Source: Candidatus Absconditabacterales bacterium
Lineage (GTDB): Bacteria > Patescibacteria > JAEDAM01 > Absconditabacterales > Absconditicoccaceae
Assembly (NCBI GenBank): GCA_938010495.1
Contig: CALLUT010000167.1
Location: 1-9,033, forward strand
Length of the DNA stretch: 9,033 nucleotides
Direction of reading: 5' to 3'
Shown: positions 1-7,514 of the stretch, piece by piece
Position numbering within the stretch: position 1 is the first letter of the stretch
Layout of the letters: each line of letters begins with the position of its first letter
Notes under the pieces: generated by a model
What the model saw: the letters and a program-made list of their open reading frames with translations, nothing else
Database searches by the model: none
What the model was told of the DNA's origin: nothing
Translations under genes and position numbers: made by a program

Positions 1-46
1 CATCAACGTATTGCAAAGGTATCCATATGAGCTCAAAAAAAATTAA
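1..46 (+). other. Possible 3' end of an upstream gene (uncertain frame)
   Basis: The left edge may carry the tail of a plus-strand gene, but the frame is undecided. Frame 2 reads about 14 codons (ending YPYELKKN) to a TAA at 44-46, directly at the base of a hairpin, which would be a tidy gene end. Frame 1 stays open to a TAA at 82-84 if TGA is Gly. A 37-codon ORF from ATG 27 is also open to a TAA at 138-140. A minus-strand start at 26 is possible as well. None has a recognisable motif. The sequence to the left would settle it. Confidence 0.2.
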
Positions 47-66
47 AGAGACGAATACTCTCTTTA
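44..66. terminator. Hairpin with flanking A/T tract, probable intrinsic terminator
   Basis: TAAAGAGA at 44-51 pairs perfectly with TCTCTTTA at 59-66 around a 7-nt loop, giving an 8-bp stem. On the left is an A-run (35-42), so on the minus strand the stem is followed by a run of eight T. The best terminator therefore acts on minus-strand transcription, for example read-through antisense to the channel gene. On the plus strand the T-rich stem arm and the following TTATT are a weaker signal, which could still end an upstream plus-strand gene. This is read from the sequence only. Confidence 0.45.
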
Positions 67-76
67 TTGATAATGA

Positions 77-91
77 AGTATTAAAAATACT
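77..91. repeat. Short perfect inverted repeat upstream of the channel promoter
   Basis: AGTATT (77-82) and AATACT (86-91) form a perfect 6-bp inverted repeat with a 3-nt centre. It ends 16 nt before the -35 box of the channel promoter. It could be an operator-like site or a weak second hairpin after the one at 44-66. It is short and AT-only apart from one G-C pair, so chance is a real alternative. Confidence 0.25.
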
Positions 92-107
92 GAAAAAACT
101 ATGAAAT

Positions 108-136
108 TTGACTAATTTCAGCTCTATTGCTATAAT
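108..136 (+). promoter_or_regulatory. Sigma-70-type promoter of the channel gene
   Basis: TTGACT (108-113) and TATAAT (131-136) are separated by exactly 17 nt, nearly perfect housekeeping boxes. The expected transcription start is about 143, and the channel ATG is at 146, so the message would have almost no 5' leader. No Shine-Dalgarno-like sequence is present. The -10 box and start codon are too close for a conventional leader. Confidence 0.8.
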
Positions 137-145
137 TTAACTACT

Positions 146-868
146 ATGACTAAAAAGAAATTGTATAACATTATTTTCAAAACTGACACGAAACCATGAA
201 GACTCTTCGATGAAGTGCTTCTCGTACTAATTTTCTTATGAACAATAATTGTTATGTTAAGAAGTGTAGGATCTTTAGAGGTAGAATATGGATATCGGCT
301 TCAACTTTTCAGTCAAATCATTACATGAATTTTCACTATAGAATATATAGTGCGTGTGCTAGTACATCCAGAACCAAAAAAATATATTACAAGCTTCTTT
401 GGAATAATAGATCTTTTGGCAATTGTACCAGGATATACATGACTACTTGTATGATGACACAACTGACTTATGCTTCGTTCATTAAGACTACTACGTCTCT
501 TCAGAGTGTTTAACTTATGAAAATACGAAAGTGCATGATCTATCCTACGACAATCGTTACTTGTCAGTCGCACAAAAATCACTGTATTTATTGTTGGAGT
601 ATTGATCGTTGTTTGTATTGTGTGAACACTTATGTATTTAATCGAATGACCAGCAGCATGATTTGACAATATTCCCCTTTCAATTTATTGGTCTATTGTG
701 ACAATAACTACTGTATGATATTGAGACATAACGCCCTTAACTCCTTTGTGACAAGGACTTTCAGCCTTATTGATGCTTTTAGGTTATGGAATAATCGCTA
801 TTCCCACATGAATAGTTAGCGCGGAATTAGCTACTAGAAAGCACTGAAAAAAATCTAAGAAAAAATAA
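146..868 (+). CDS. Voltage-gated potassium channel, six-transmembrane (VIC superfamily)
   Basis: This 240-residue protein is read with TGA as Gly (17 TGA and 8 GGN glycines). It has the full Kv layout. S1 is about 20-42 and S2 about 52-73, with acidic E66. S3 is about 81-103, with D89. S4 is about 108-124, with arginines at every third position (R111, R114, R117, R120). S5 is about 144-167, followed by a pore helix, the selectivity filter TVGYG at 189-193, and S6 about 204-228. A basic tail ends in KKSKKK. There is no large cytoplasmic regulatory (RCK) domain, so it resembles minimal channels such as KvAP. Such proteins form tetramers in the cytoplasmic membrane and conduct K+ on depolarisation. 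Both filter glycines (716-718 and 722-724) are TGA codons. The start at 146 is set by the promoter 9 nt upstream. The gene converges on der with a 10-nt gap. Membrane role and selectivity follow from family knowledge. The physiological job in this organism is unknown. Confidence 0.93.
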
Positions 869-878
869 GTATAGCAAT

Positions 879-2201
879 TTAGGTATATGGGTTATCATCT
901 ACCTTTGAGTTAAACCTAAGTTTTACTGGTACTCATTCTAAATCAAACTCTCTATTAAGAACATTTCTTATTCGCTGTTTGAAAGCAAAATTTGCATACG
1001 CAACATTGTTTACTGACAACATAAATGTTGGTGGAGAATCTTCTACTTGTGTGATGTATTTCCATTTACAAATTTTATTCATTGGGAATCTAGGTGGCGA
1101 TGTTAACCATGCTTTTGTCAGAACTTTATTTAATGGTCATGTTGGAATACGTTTAGTCCATCTTGCATAAACATCAATTACTTCACGAAGGACTTTATCT
1201 ACTCAAATTGCTTTTTTTGCAGACAGTCAAACCTTTGGTCTAGATTTTAAGAATTGATTCTTATTGGTAATATTTTTAATACGACGAGCTGTTTCTTCCA
1301 TCGAAAAAAGATCAATTTTATTGAATGCAAGAACCATTCATAATCACATTTGTTCTATTTCAGAGAGCAATGAAGCATCTCTTTTTGTAAATCATTCTTC
1401 CAAATCAACCAAAAATACAACTACTGGTTTTGTATAATATAGTAGTGATTTTGTCTTTTCGTATGCTATTTTTTCTAAACCGACTGTTTTTCATTTCTTC
1501 CTGATTCATGCTGTATCATATACAGTAAATTCAGTTCACTGAAAAGTCATTGGCGATTTTATGTAGTCAAGTGTCGTTCATGCTTCTTCTCATACGGCAG
1601 ACGTCCACTCACCTGTTAAAGTATTTAGCAAAGTTGATTTTCATGCGTTTGGTTTTCAAAGAATAGCCAATGGAATCGATGTGTCTTCTTCCTCTTCTTC
1701 TTCTTTTTCTTCTGGAAGTAATGTTATTATAAGATCGCGAAGATCTAAAATCCCTTCTGCCTGCATAGCTGAAGTTGGCATTACGTGTTCAAATCATAAC
1801 GAGTACCACTCTGCTAAGAGCATATGTACTTCATCATTAAACACTTTCCCATCAAGTTTATTTACAACAAGAATTGTTTTATCTTGCATTCATGCACTAA
1901 CGATCATTTCTTTTACACGATAATCATCATGTCATGGGTCTACTTTACCATCAACCATAAATAATAACAAATCACTTGATTCGATAATAGTATTTAAGAA
2001 AGGAACTTCTTCTTCAAAAGAATCCAATCATGGACTATCAATTAGTTGTACTTTTCTTCAATGTATATCAGAATTATCTACAAGCAGTTCTCTTGTTGTT
2101 CCTGAAATATCAGTAACTATTGCTCTATGAGTTCAGAGCAATTTATTGAAGAGTGTAGATTTTCATACATTTGTACGTCATAGGAGTCATAAGGTAGTCA
2201 T
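879..2201 (-). CDS. der: GTPase Der (EngA), 50S ribosome assembly
   Basis: Der is a double GTPase that binds the 50S precursor during late assembly. The 440-residue product has both G domains and the C-terminal KH-like domain, the usual length for the family. In G domain 1 the P-loop GRTNVGKST is at 8-16, DSPG at 55-58 and NKLD at 114-117. An acidic linker (PEEKEEEEEED, 163-173) follows. In G domain 2 the P-loop GKPNAGKST is at 182-190, DTAG at 229-232 and NKID at 294-297, with a later SAKK motif. The KH-like end contains NNVAYANFAFKQRIRN and GVPVKLRF. It has 23 TGA and 6 GGN glycines, and every P-loop glycine is TGA. The start overlaps the rlmE stop as TAATG, so the two are probably translationally coupled. 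G3 of domain 1 is DSPG rather than DTAG. I see no sign of damage. Confidence 0.96.
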
Positions 2202-2818
2202 TATTTTTTCTTAACAATATAAGTTTCTTTACTCGATTTTCTGCATGATTTTGGTTTAAATACTTGTATAGATCAGTTCCCATATATATCTTTGAGTTCT
2301 CTTACAAGTTCTTCAAATCATGGTCACATAAATACTTTGATAGCGAATTTTCATCCTGAAACTAAGAATTGTTCATAAATTCGTAATGTTTTTTCGATCA
2401 ATCATACACTTCTCAACGCATCAATATCTTTCATTCAAATTGTATCTGGTGCCATATCTGAAACAATGAGATCAAATTGTTCTACATTGTGTTTAGCCAA
2501 TGCAGCATTTACTCAATCTCTATCTGTAATATCTTGTTCATATGGATGAACATTTGGTAAGTTTAAAGTAACACGCTTCAAATCAAATCATATGATAGAA
2601 GGATCTTGTACATTAAGCTCTTCGACCTTTTGAGAACAGTATTGTAACCAGCTTCAAGGAGCACATCATATATCTAAAATTGTCTTAGTCTGTGTAGTGA
2701 ACAACTCAAATTTTTTATCTATTTCTTCAAGTTTAAAGTAACTTCTTGCTACTAATTTCTTGTCTCTTGCTTTGTTTGTATAAGGATCATTGATCCATTT
2801 ATTGTTTGAGTTACCCAT
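2201..2818 (-). CDS. rlmE: 23S rRNA (uridine-2'-O-)-methyltransferase RlmE (FtsJ/RrmJ)
   Basis: RlmE (FtsJ) methylates the ribose 2'-O of U2552 (E. coli numbering) in the A-loop of 23S rRNA, using S-adenosylmethionine. The 205-residue product matches the family length (about 209 in E. coli). It shows SYFKLEEI near residue 30, the SAM-binding loop LDIGCAPGSWLQ, the SDMAPD motif, FAIKVF near residue 160 and SKETYIV at the end. The Lys, Asp, Lys and Glu of these segments form the K-D-K-E catalytic set known for this family. Both glycines of the GCAPG loop are TGA (10 TGA and 3 GGN in all). An in-frame TAG just upstream of ATG 2818 fixes the start. It is first in the operon with der, and it diverges from the pseudouridine synthase gene. 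Confidence 0.95.
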
Positions 2819-2845
2819 ACTCGACTATCAACGTTAAACATTTTC

Positions 2846-2873
2846 AGTATACTTAAATTAATCTTATTAGCAA
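2846..2873 (-). promoter_or_regulatory. Candidate promoter for rlmE-der
   Basis: On the minus strand TTGCTA (2868-2873) and TATACT (2846-2851) are spaced by 16 nt. Transcription would start near 2839, leaving a leader of about 20 nt before the rlmE ATG, with no Shine-Dalgarno motif. It lies in the 71-bp divergent gap (2819-2889) and overlaps the candidate opposite promoter. The -35 is only a partial match. Confidence 0.5.
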
Positions 2874-2882
2874 TGATACAAC
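2874..2882 (+). promoter_or_regulatory. Candidate extended -10 element for the pseudouridine synthase gene
   Basis: TG-A-TACAAC (2874-2882) resembles an extended -10 (TGnTATAAT, four of six in the core). The ATG at 2890 follows after 7 nt, so the message would be leaderless, as proposed for the channel gene. No good -35 is visible at 16-18 nt spacing. This is a weak call resting on spacing and the TG extension. Confidence 0.35.
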
Positions 2883-2889
2883 ACACCAA

Positions 2890-3630
2890 ATGAAATTAGT
2901 TACTTACCTTCAAAAAAGACATTGAGTGAGCAGAAGAGAATTTTCTGCAATGCTCAAAGAAGAAGCCGTTCTGATAAATTGAACACTCGTAACATCTTAC
3001 GATCAGTGAGTTACTGATTGAGATGAACTAAGTATTGATCTTGAATGAGATGATAAGTTTAATGAAAAAGTTATACTTTCGTTTCATCCACCTAGGCTAG
3101 TACTGTTTAACAAACCAAAATGATTTGTTTGTTCTAAAGATGATCCGCACAACGAAACTATATATAATCTTTTACCAGATAGTTGGAGAAAAGATTTTTA
3201 CTATATTTGAAGGCTTGATAAAGATTCAACAGGGCTCTTATTGCTTACCAATCAACCTGCTCTCGTTGATCGATATGAAAACCCACAAAACTGAATTCAC
3301 AAAGTTTACGAAGTACAAATCGATAAGCCATATAGAACAAAAGATGTAAGAAAAGCAAAAAACTGAATCGATCTTAACGACCATTGAGAAATTCCAGAAA
3401 ATTGAGAATTTTCTGAGCTCCTTTCATTTCACCATGTATCATATAAACGTGATACAAAATGAAGATTTTGGTTAATCATAACTCTTACAGAATGAAAAAA
3501 ACGCCATATTAGACGTCTTCTTAGGCATTTAGATTATAAGATATATAAACTTAATAGAATCAAAGTTGGTAAGCGGCATCTTGGTGATCTTAAACTTGGG
3601 AAGTGGAAGATGGAGAAGAAGTTAAAGTAA
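2890..3630 (+). CDS. RsuA/RluB/RluE/RluF-family rRNA pseudouridine synthase
   Basis: Members of this family isomerise uridine to pseudouridine in 16S or 23S rRNA. The 246-residue product, with TGA as Gly (13 TGA and 4 GGN), has an N-terminal S4 RNA-binding domain (about 1-50, with VSRREF and VLINGTLV). Then comes the catalytic domain with LVLFNKPKGFVCS near 70-82 and the active-site motif GRLDKDSTGLLLLTN at 107-121. D110 is the expected catalytic aspartate. GKKRHIRRLLRHL near the C-terminus is the third conserved block. The Gly of GRLD is a TGA codon (3208-3210). Order and length fit the RsuA/RluB branch, but the sequence does not let me choose the target uridine, so no symbol is given. It ends 5 nt from the stop of the convergent four-helix-bundle gene. 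Confidence 0.93.
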
Positions 3631-3635
3631 TATTT

Positions 3636-4052
3636 TTACTCTCCAGTCTTCTTGAAGAAAACATTCCATTTATGTTGTTCTTGTCCTTTATATTTATTAA
3701 GGTAACGAAGTATTGAATCAGTCTTTTTTATGATACGTTTTGAAATACGTTCTATTTGTTCCAAATCTGATTTTTTGATGAGTTTCTTGTTCCTAGCTAT
3801 ACCAGATCGAAATACTGTTTCCATACAGTATTTTTTTGCTAAAGGAAGATATTTTAGTAGTCGTTCTACGTCTTCTGGGCTGTAGGCAAAAGCAATTTTA
3901 CCACTTACGCTCAAAGCAGATACATATCGTCTACAAGCTAATTCATCATCAGCTGGCAGTTTTGCTTTTTCACATAGGTCATACACAAGTTCACATAATT
4001 CTACTGACAGTTTCCAACATTGGAGATCTTCGAAATTTGTAAGTTGTTCCAT
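3636..4052 (-). CDS. Four-helix-bundle protein, S23 / 23S rRNA-intervening-sequence family (TIGR02436-like)
   Basis: This 138-residue all-helical protein opens with NFEDLQCWKLSVELCELVYDL. That resembles the F-x-D-L-x-x-W/A start of the four-helix-bundle family first seen inside 23S rRNA intervening sequences. ELACRRYVSALSVSGKIAFAYS corresponds to the usual R-A-x-S-I-x-N-I-A-E-G segment but is divergent. The remaining helices run to about residue 120, before a basic tail. The family's molecular role is not established. Related proteins (bAvd) assist diversity-generating retroelements, but there is no reverse transcriptase here. Codon use is odd: all four glycines are GGN and none is TGA, so it reads intact under the standard code, unlike every neighbour. 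It has its own strong promoter. Recent acquisition is possible but the sample is small. No upstream start is available before an in-frame TAA. Confidence 0.75.
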   Translation of the reverse strand: MEQLTNFEDLQCWKLSVELCELVYDLCEKAKLPADDELACRRYVSALSVSGKIAFAYSPEDVERLLKYLPLAKKYCMETVFRSGIARNKKLIKKSDLEQIERISKRIIKKTDSILRYLNKYKGQEQHKWNVFFKKTGE

Positions 4053-4067
4053 AGACGAAAATAACGG

Positions 4068-4081
4068 AGTAAATATTTACT
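4068..4081. repeat. 14-bp perfect palindrome in the leader of the four-helix-bundle gene
   Basis: AGTAAATATTTACT is a perfect palindrome lying between the promoter start region (about 4122) and the ATG at 4052, ending 16 nt before the start codon. The position suits an operator or a control site for this gene, possibly autoregulatory. It is AT-rich, so chance occurrence cannot be dismissed. Confidence 0.35.
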
Positions 4082-4128
4082 ATTTTTATACGTATTTTTT
4101 TCTTGTTTACTAGAGTTGATTAATAATA

Positions 4129-4158
4129 ATTATATACATATTTTTAATGAAATGTCAA
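4129..4158 (-). promoter_or_regulatory. Consensus sigma-70-type promoter of the four-helix-bundle gene
   Basis: On the minus strand TTGACA (4153-4158) and TATAAT (4129-4134) are both perfect consensus boxes, spaced by 18 nt. The expected start is near 4122, giving a leader of about 70 nt. The promoter begins 15 nt after the SDR stop codon, so this gene can be transcribed separately from the operon upstream. It is the strongest promoter match in the window. Confidence 0.8.
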
Positions 4159-4173
4159 GTCTTTTCCAAATTA

Positions 4174-4836
4174 TTACCATTCTCTTATCTCCCCCTCTCT
4201 CCAAAACTTCCCAGAAGGAATATCTCTGCGTAAAGAAAACGCATATACCCAATCAGCGACATACGAAGGATCAAGAGGAGCATTATCTCATCACATATCT
4301 GTTTTTACTCGTCCGGGATCTATAGAAGAAACAAGAATATTTGGGAATCTTCAAGCAAGAGTCTTTGTATACATATTTACTCAGATTTTTGATATTTTAT
4401 AGGAAGGTGCATATGCCCATGATACGTCATTGGTAATTCATGCAGCCATTGATGATATATTTATAATATGACATTCTTGTTTCATCAATTTTTCATTTAG
4501 TATTTTTTCTGTTAAGTCGATTAATCAAATTAAATTGATTGATAAGTTTTTTTGTAACTTATACATATTGATATCAGTATCGTGAAAATCAGGACATACA
4601 CCAGCATTGTTGATGAGTATGTCTACGATAATTCATTCATCTTTTAGTTTATAAATCAAAGAAGTATTACTAGAAAAATCACTTATATCAGATTGAATAG
4701 GGATATACATTTCGTGCGTAATATCAGGTTCTGTTCAATTCCATATTCAAAATACTCTACATCATTCATTAAGATATTTTTGTACTAACGCTCTTCATAT
4801 TCCTCTACTTGATCAAGTTATTAGTATGGTTTTCAT
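4174..4836 (-). CDS. Short-chain dehydrogenase/reductase (classical SDR)
   Basis: This 220-residue NAD(P)-dependent oxidoreductase has the classical SDR fold. The nucleotide-binding TGSSRGIG is at 7-14 and NNAG at 76-79. The catalytic set is N101, S128 or S129, Y146 and K150 (the YxxxK motif), and DPG is at 173-175. Two of the three glycines in TGSSRGIG are TGA codons (12 TGA and 5 GGN overall). The substrate cannot be read from sequence. The product is slightly shorter than the usual 240-250 residues, mainly because the stretch after the catalytic Tyr/Lys is short. It starts 27 nt after the nrdR stop and likely shares its transcript. It ends with tandem TAA TAA. Confidence 0.9.
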
Positions 4837-4863
4837 AAATTTACTAATAATAAATACCTGGTA

Positions 4864-5301
4864 TTATTTACTTACAAACTTAGCAAAATCTTCTACTCAA
4901 TCAAACTCCATAAAAACAGAAGCAAATCTTACATACGCTATTTCATCTGTTTCTTTGAGTAGAGCCAATATATCTTCTCAGATTTGTACTGAGGTAATCT
5001 CTTTTCATCATCATGACCATTTTGCTTCAAGTTGCGCAACAAGATCTTCAATTTTATCCATTGAAAAATTTTTCTTTCCATATGCAATAGCCAGTGATCT
5101 TTTAATTTTATCTCTATCATACATCGCTTTGGATCATTCTTTCTTAATTACAACGAGATCAGTTACAACCATTTTTTCAATTGTTGAAAACCTATGAGAA
5201 CAATACTCACATGATCTTCTTCTTCTAATTCCTTTACCGTCTTCAATAACTCTAGAATCAACTACTTTCGTCTCCATGTTTGTACATGCCGGACATTTCA
5301 T
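4864..5301 (-). CDS. nrdR: Transcriptional repressor NrdR
   Basis: NrdR represses ribonucleotide reductase genes by sensing ATP/dATP and binding NrdR boxes. The 145-residue product has the family layout. The N-terminal zinc ribbon has CxxC pairs C3/C6 and C31/C34, and between them the KVVDSR segment and the GIRRRRSC block. RFSTIE follows. An ATP-cone domain then spans about 49-140 (VVIKKEGSKAMYDRDKI, then a C-terminal helix with FASVFMEF). It carries 6 TGA and 3 GGN glycines, including three consecutive TGA codons in SGGGK. The start follows the stop of the upstream gene by 6 nt. No ribonucleotide reductase gene is in the window, so its targets lie elsewhere. Confidence 0.95.
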
Positions 5302-5307
5302 ATTTAT

Positions 5308-7512
5308 TTATTGTTGAGGAATTAAATATCTTTTATTATAGTATGTTATGGTTTTATAGAATCATCTCAACCAGACTGTGTCTTCTCATGAGATAAAGTT
5401 TCAAATTTTATCTGGTCATTGTCTTTTACAATACTGAATCCAATTTTTTCTTGCCATGGATAAATATTTTTTATTGTCGTCCATATTAATCCACTGCTCT
5501 AAAAGATGATGATACTTATCTGCAAGGTTCAAGATCATAGCTTTAAATACTTTCTCATAGTCTTTAGAAACGTTGAGTACATCTATGCAGTAAATAGAAA
5601 TAAGTTCCTGTGTATGATAATCACGAGCTAACAACATTTCTTTTCATGATAGATAATTGTAGTTTAATAAGAAACCAAAAAGTGTTTCTCTTAATGTTGA
5701 TAGCATTCACAAAACACTCATATCTCAATAAATAGCTCACAAGTCAGCATCATAAGCATGAAGGATATCTAATCATTCTCTCCACATCCAGTTATCAACA
5801 GTATAGAGGTTTTCCTTCATATTTTCTTTGTCTTTTTGGGTTAAGTGCTTTTTTAAAGCTTTCATACAGTCATCTCAAAAATCAATATGTTGCATCAAAG
5901 GTCTATAAAATGATTCTACAAATTCATCTCATTCTAAAGAGACTAAGGTTCATAAAGAATTATTTACAAGTTCCTTAAAATACTGAATAATATCTGGGTT
6001 CATTACTGATAAGGTAATTGTTTTTTTGTTAATATCTTGTAATACGGTATTCACAAAGCATTCATCAAACAATTTCAAAATATACATATTTGAATATACC
6101 TCTTTAAATGAAGGTTTCATAGGTAATTGAAATGATTGATTTCATGCTCTTACATTATCATATGCATATTTATAGTAGAAAATATTTTTACTATAACTGT
6201 ACAATAATCATCAATAATAGTACAGACTATCTTGCTGCATAACACGTTTTTGCAGAATTCATACCAAGTCTTCTATAAGTTCTTTTCTAAAAATTCTAGC
6301 ATAAAACGTATCTCCTCTACCAATCCATAGTCATCAAATAAAAGTCACATAAAAATTTAGTAATTTATCCATTAATGCACTCTCTGCCTTCAATTGATCT
6401 GGAACTTGAACTCATTCCATAGATCATGTTTCTTCGATAGTAGACATGAATGTATCAATTTCTTTACTTACTTTATATGATTGATCGAGTTTAAATTTTT
6501 TATTTGCTAATGTCTTAGATCCTTGAAAATAGTTCTTTTTGAAACGAGTATGATCCATTAGTGAATTTAAGAATGATTGAAGTGTTTTATCGTCTTTTAA
6601 AAATGGTAACATTTCAGATTCCAAATCTATATTTTCAAATACTTTTGATAATAACGTATCGGTAACTAAGTATCGATCCTCATTTTGATACAAATATTTC
6701 ATTTGGCTATCAGCAGGAAGAATCAGTTTTATAATTTTTTGATCTTCACGGGAAATAGTGCTATTTGTAGTTCTAGCAGCAGAATCATTCACGAATCAAT
6801 TCATAATAGCATGCAAGGATCAAGGTTTCATTTCATCATAAAAAAGCCATTGATAATACTCTGATTCTGAAATTCAAGGATGAGAAAATAGTGTATTCAT
6901 ACGTTGATAAAAATAGAACAACATAAAGAATACTTGTATCTTTTGCATTACCACTCAAGATAATTCTTTTATTATTGTGTTATCAATTTTCACTCAACGT
7001 TTACGTAACGTAATTTTATAAAGATTGAAAAATAATTTAATAAACCATTGATACTGCTCTTCTTTTGGTAAATCTGGAAAAACTTTTATCCTTGCCACAA
7101 AGATAAATGTCATGAAATGAATCGTATCAAGAAATCATGTTACATATTTATGATCATATCAATGGAGTTCTTCTTTCAAAACTATACTCGTCGACATAGT
7201 TACTAATGTCGATAAGTTTGCGGGAGAATAAAATGACCATCAATTTAGATTGGCTACACTTCAATATCAATAATAAAAATCAGCATTTTTAACATCCAAA
7301 GCTGGTTGATCTCACAATCATATCTTCACCTCAAATGGTTCTAGCGCTATATCAAAAAGGTTGAGTTTGTAGTTCTCAACCAATCTTCTATGAACTATCG
7401 AAAAGAATTGTTTAGGTGAAATAAATCCAACAAACATTCCAATTGGATTTACTCAATTGGCTTGTAAGTCAGATGGAAACAACGAAAGTAGCAAACGACG
7501 AAATAACTTCAT
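5308..7512 (-). CDS. Uncharacterised 734-residue protein downstream of valS
   Basis: I do not recognise this protein. It is one uninterrupted reading frame of 734 residues when TGA is Gly (about 33 TGA and 6 GGN glycines). Under the standard code it would appear as many pieces, the longest being residues 241-362. The start is the ATG 2 nt after the valS stop, and it ends 6 nt before nrdR, so it sits inside the operon. It begins MKLFRRLLLSLFPSD, a short basic-hydrophobic start without a convincing cleavage site. It looks mostly helical and rich in Tyr, Phe, Leu and Lys. Hydrophobic patches occur near 188-206 (with FFMLFYFYQ) and near 375-395 (with FYVTFIGGLWIG), but none is a clear transmembrane segment. 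It has few cysteines and no obvious nucleotide-binding, protease or nuclease motif. It may be a lineage-specific protein, or a known family too diverged to see by eye. Confidence 0.85.
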
Positions 7513-7514
7513 GA

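Noticed and set aside
334..352. CACTATA-N5-TATAGTG inverted repeat resembling an NrdR box
   Set aside because: It lies inside the channel coding sequence and the arms are 5 nt further apart than in the known NrdR box core, so the likeness is probably chance.
313..669. 118-residue minus-strand ORF
   Set aside because: It is antisense to the channel gene, whose motifs are unambiguous.
1681..1716. CTT/TTC-rich microsatellite-like tract
   Set aside because: On the minus strand it encodes the Glu-rich linker of Der between the two G domains, so it is coding and expected.
3626..3640. AGTAA-TATTT-TTACT hairpin covering the two convergent stop codons
   Set aside because: The stem is only 5 AT-rich base pairs with no proper T-run after it, too weak to call a terminator. 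The symmetry partly comes from two facing TAA stops.
3636..4052. Diversity-generating retroelement accessory protein (bAvd) for the four-helix-bundle gene
   Set aside because: No reverse transcriptase, template repeat or variable repeat is present nearby, and the N-terminus looks like the S23/IVP type.
3836..4325. Two plus-strand ORFs of 68-69 residues
   Set aside because: They lie opposite the four-helix-bundle and SDR genes, and neither has a motif or a start signal.
146..7512. In-frame TGA codons as evidence of pseudogenes or selenocysteine
   Set aside because: They are far too many, fall on conserved glycines, and occur in every gene but one, so codon reassignment explains them better.
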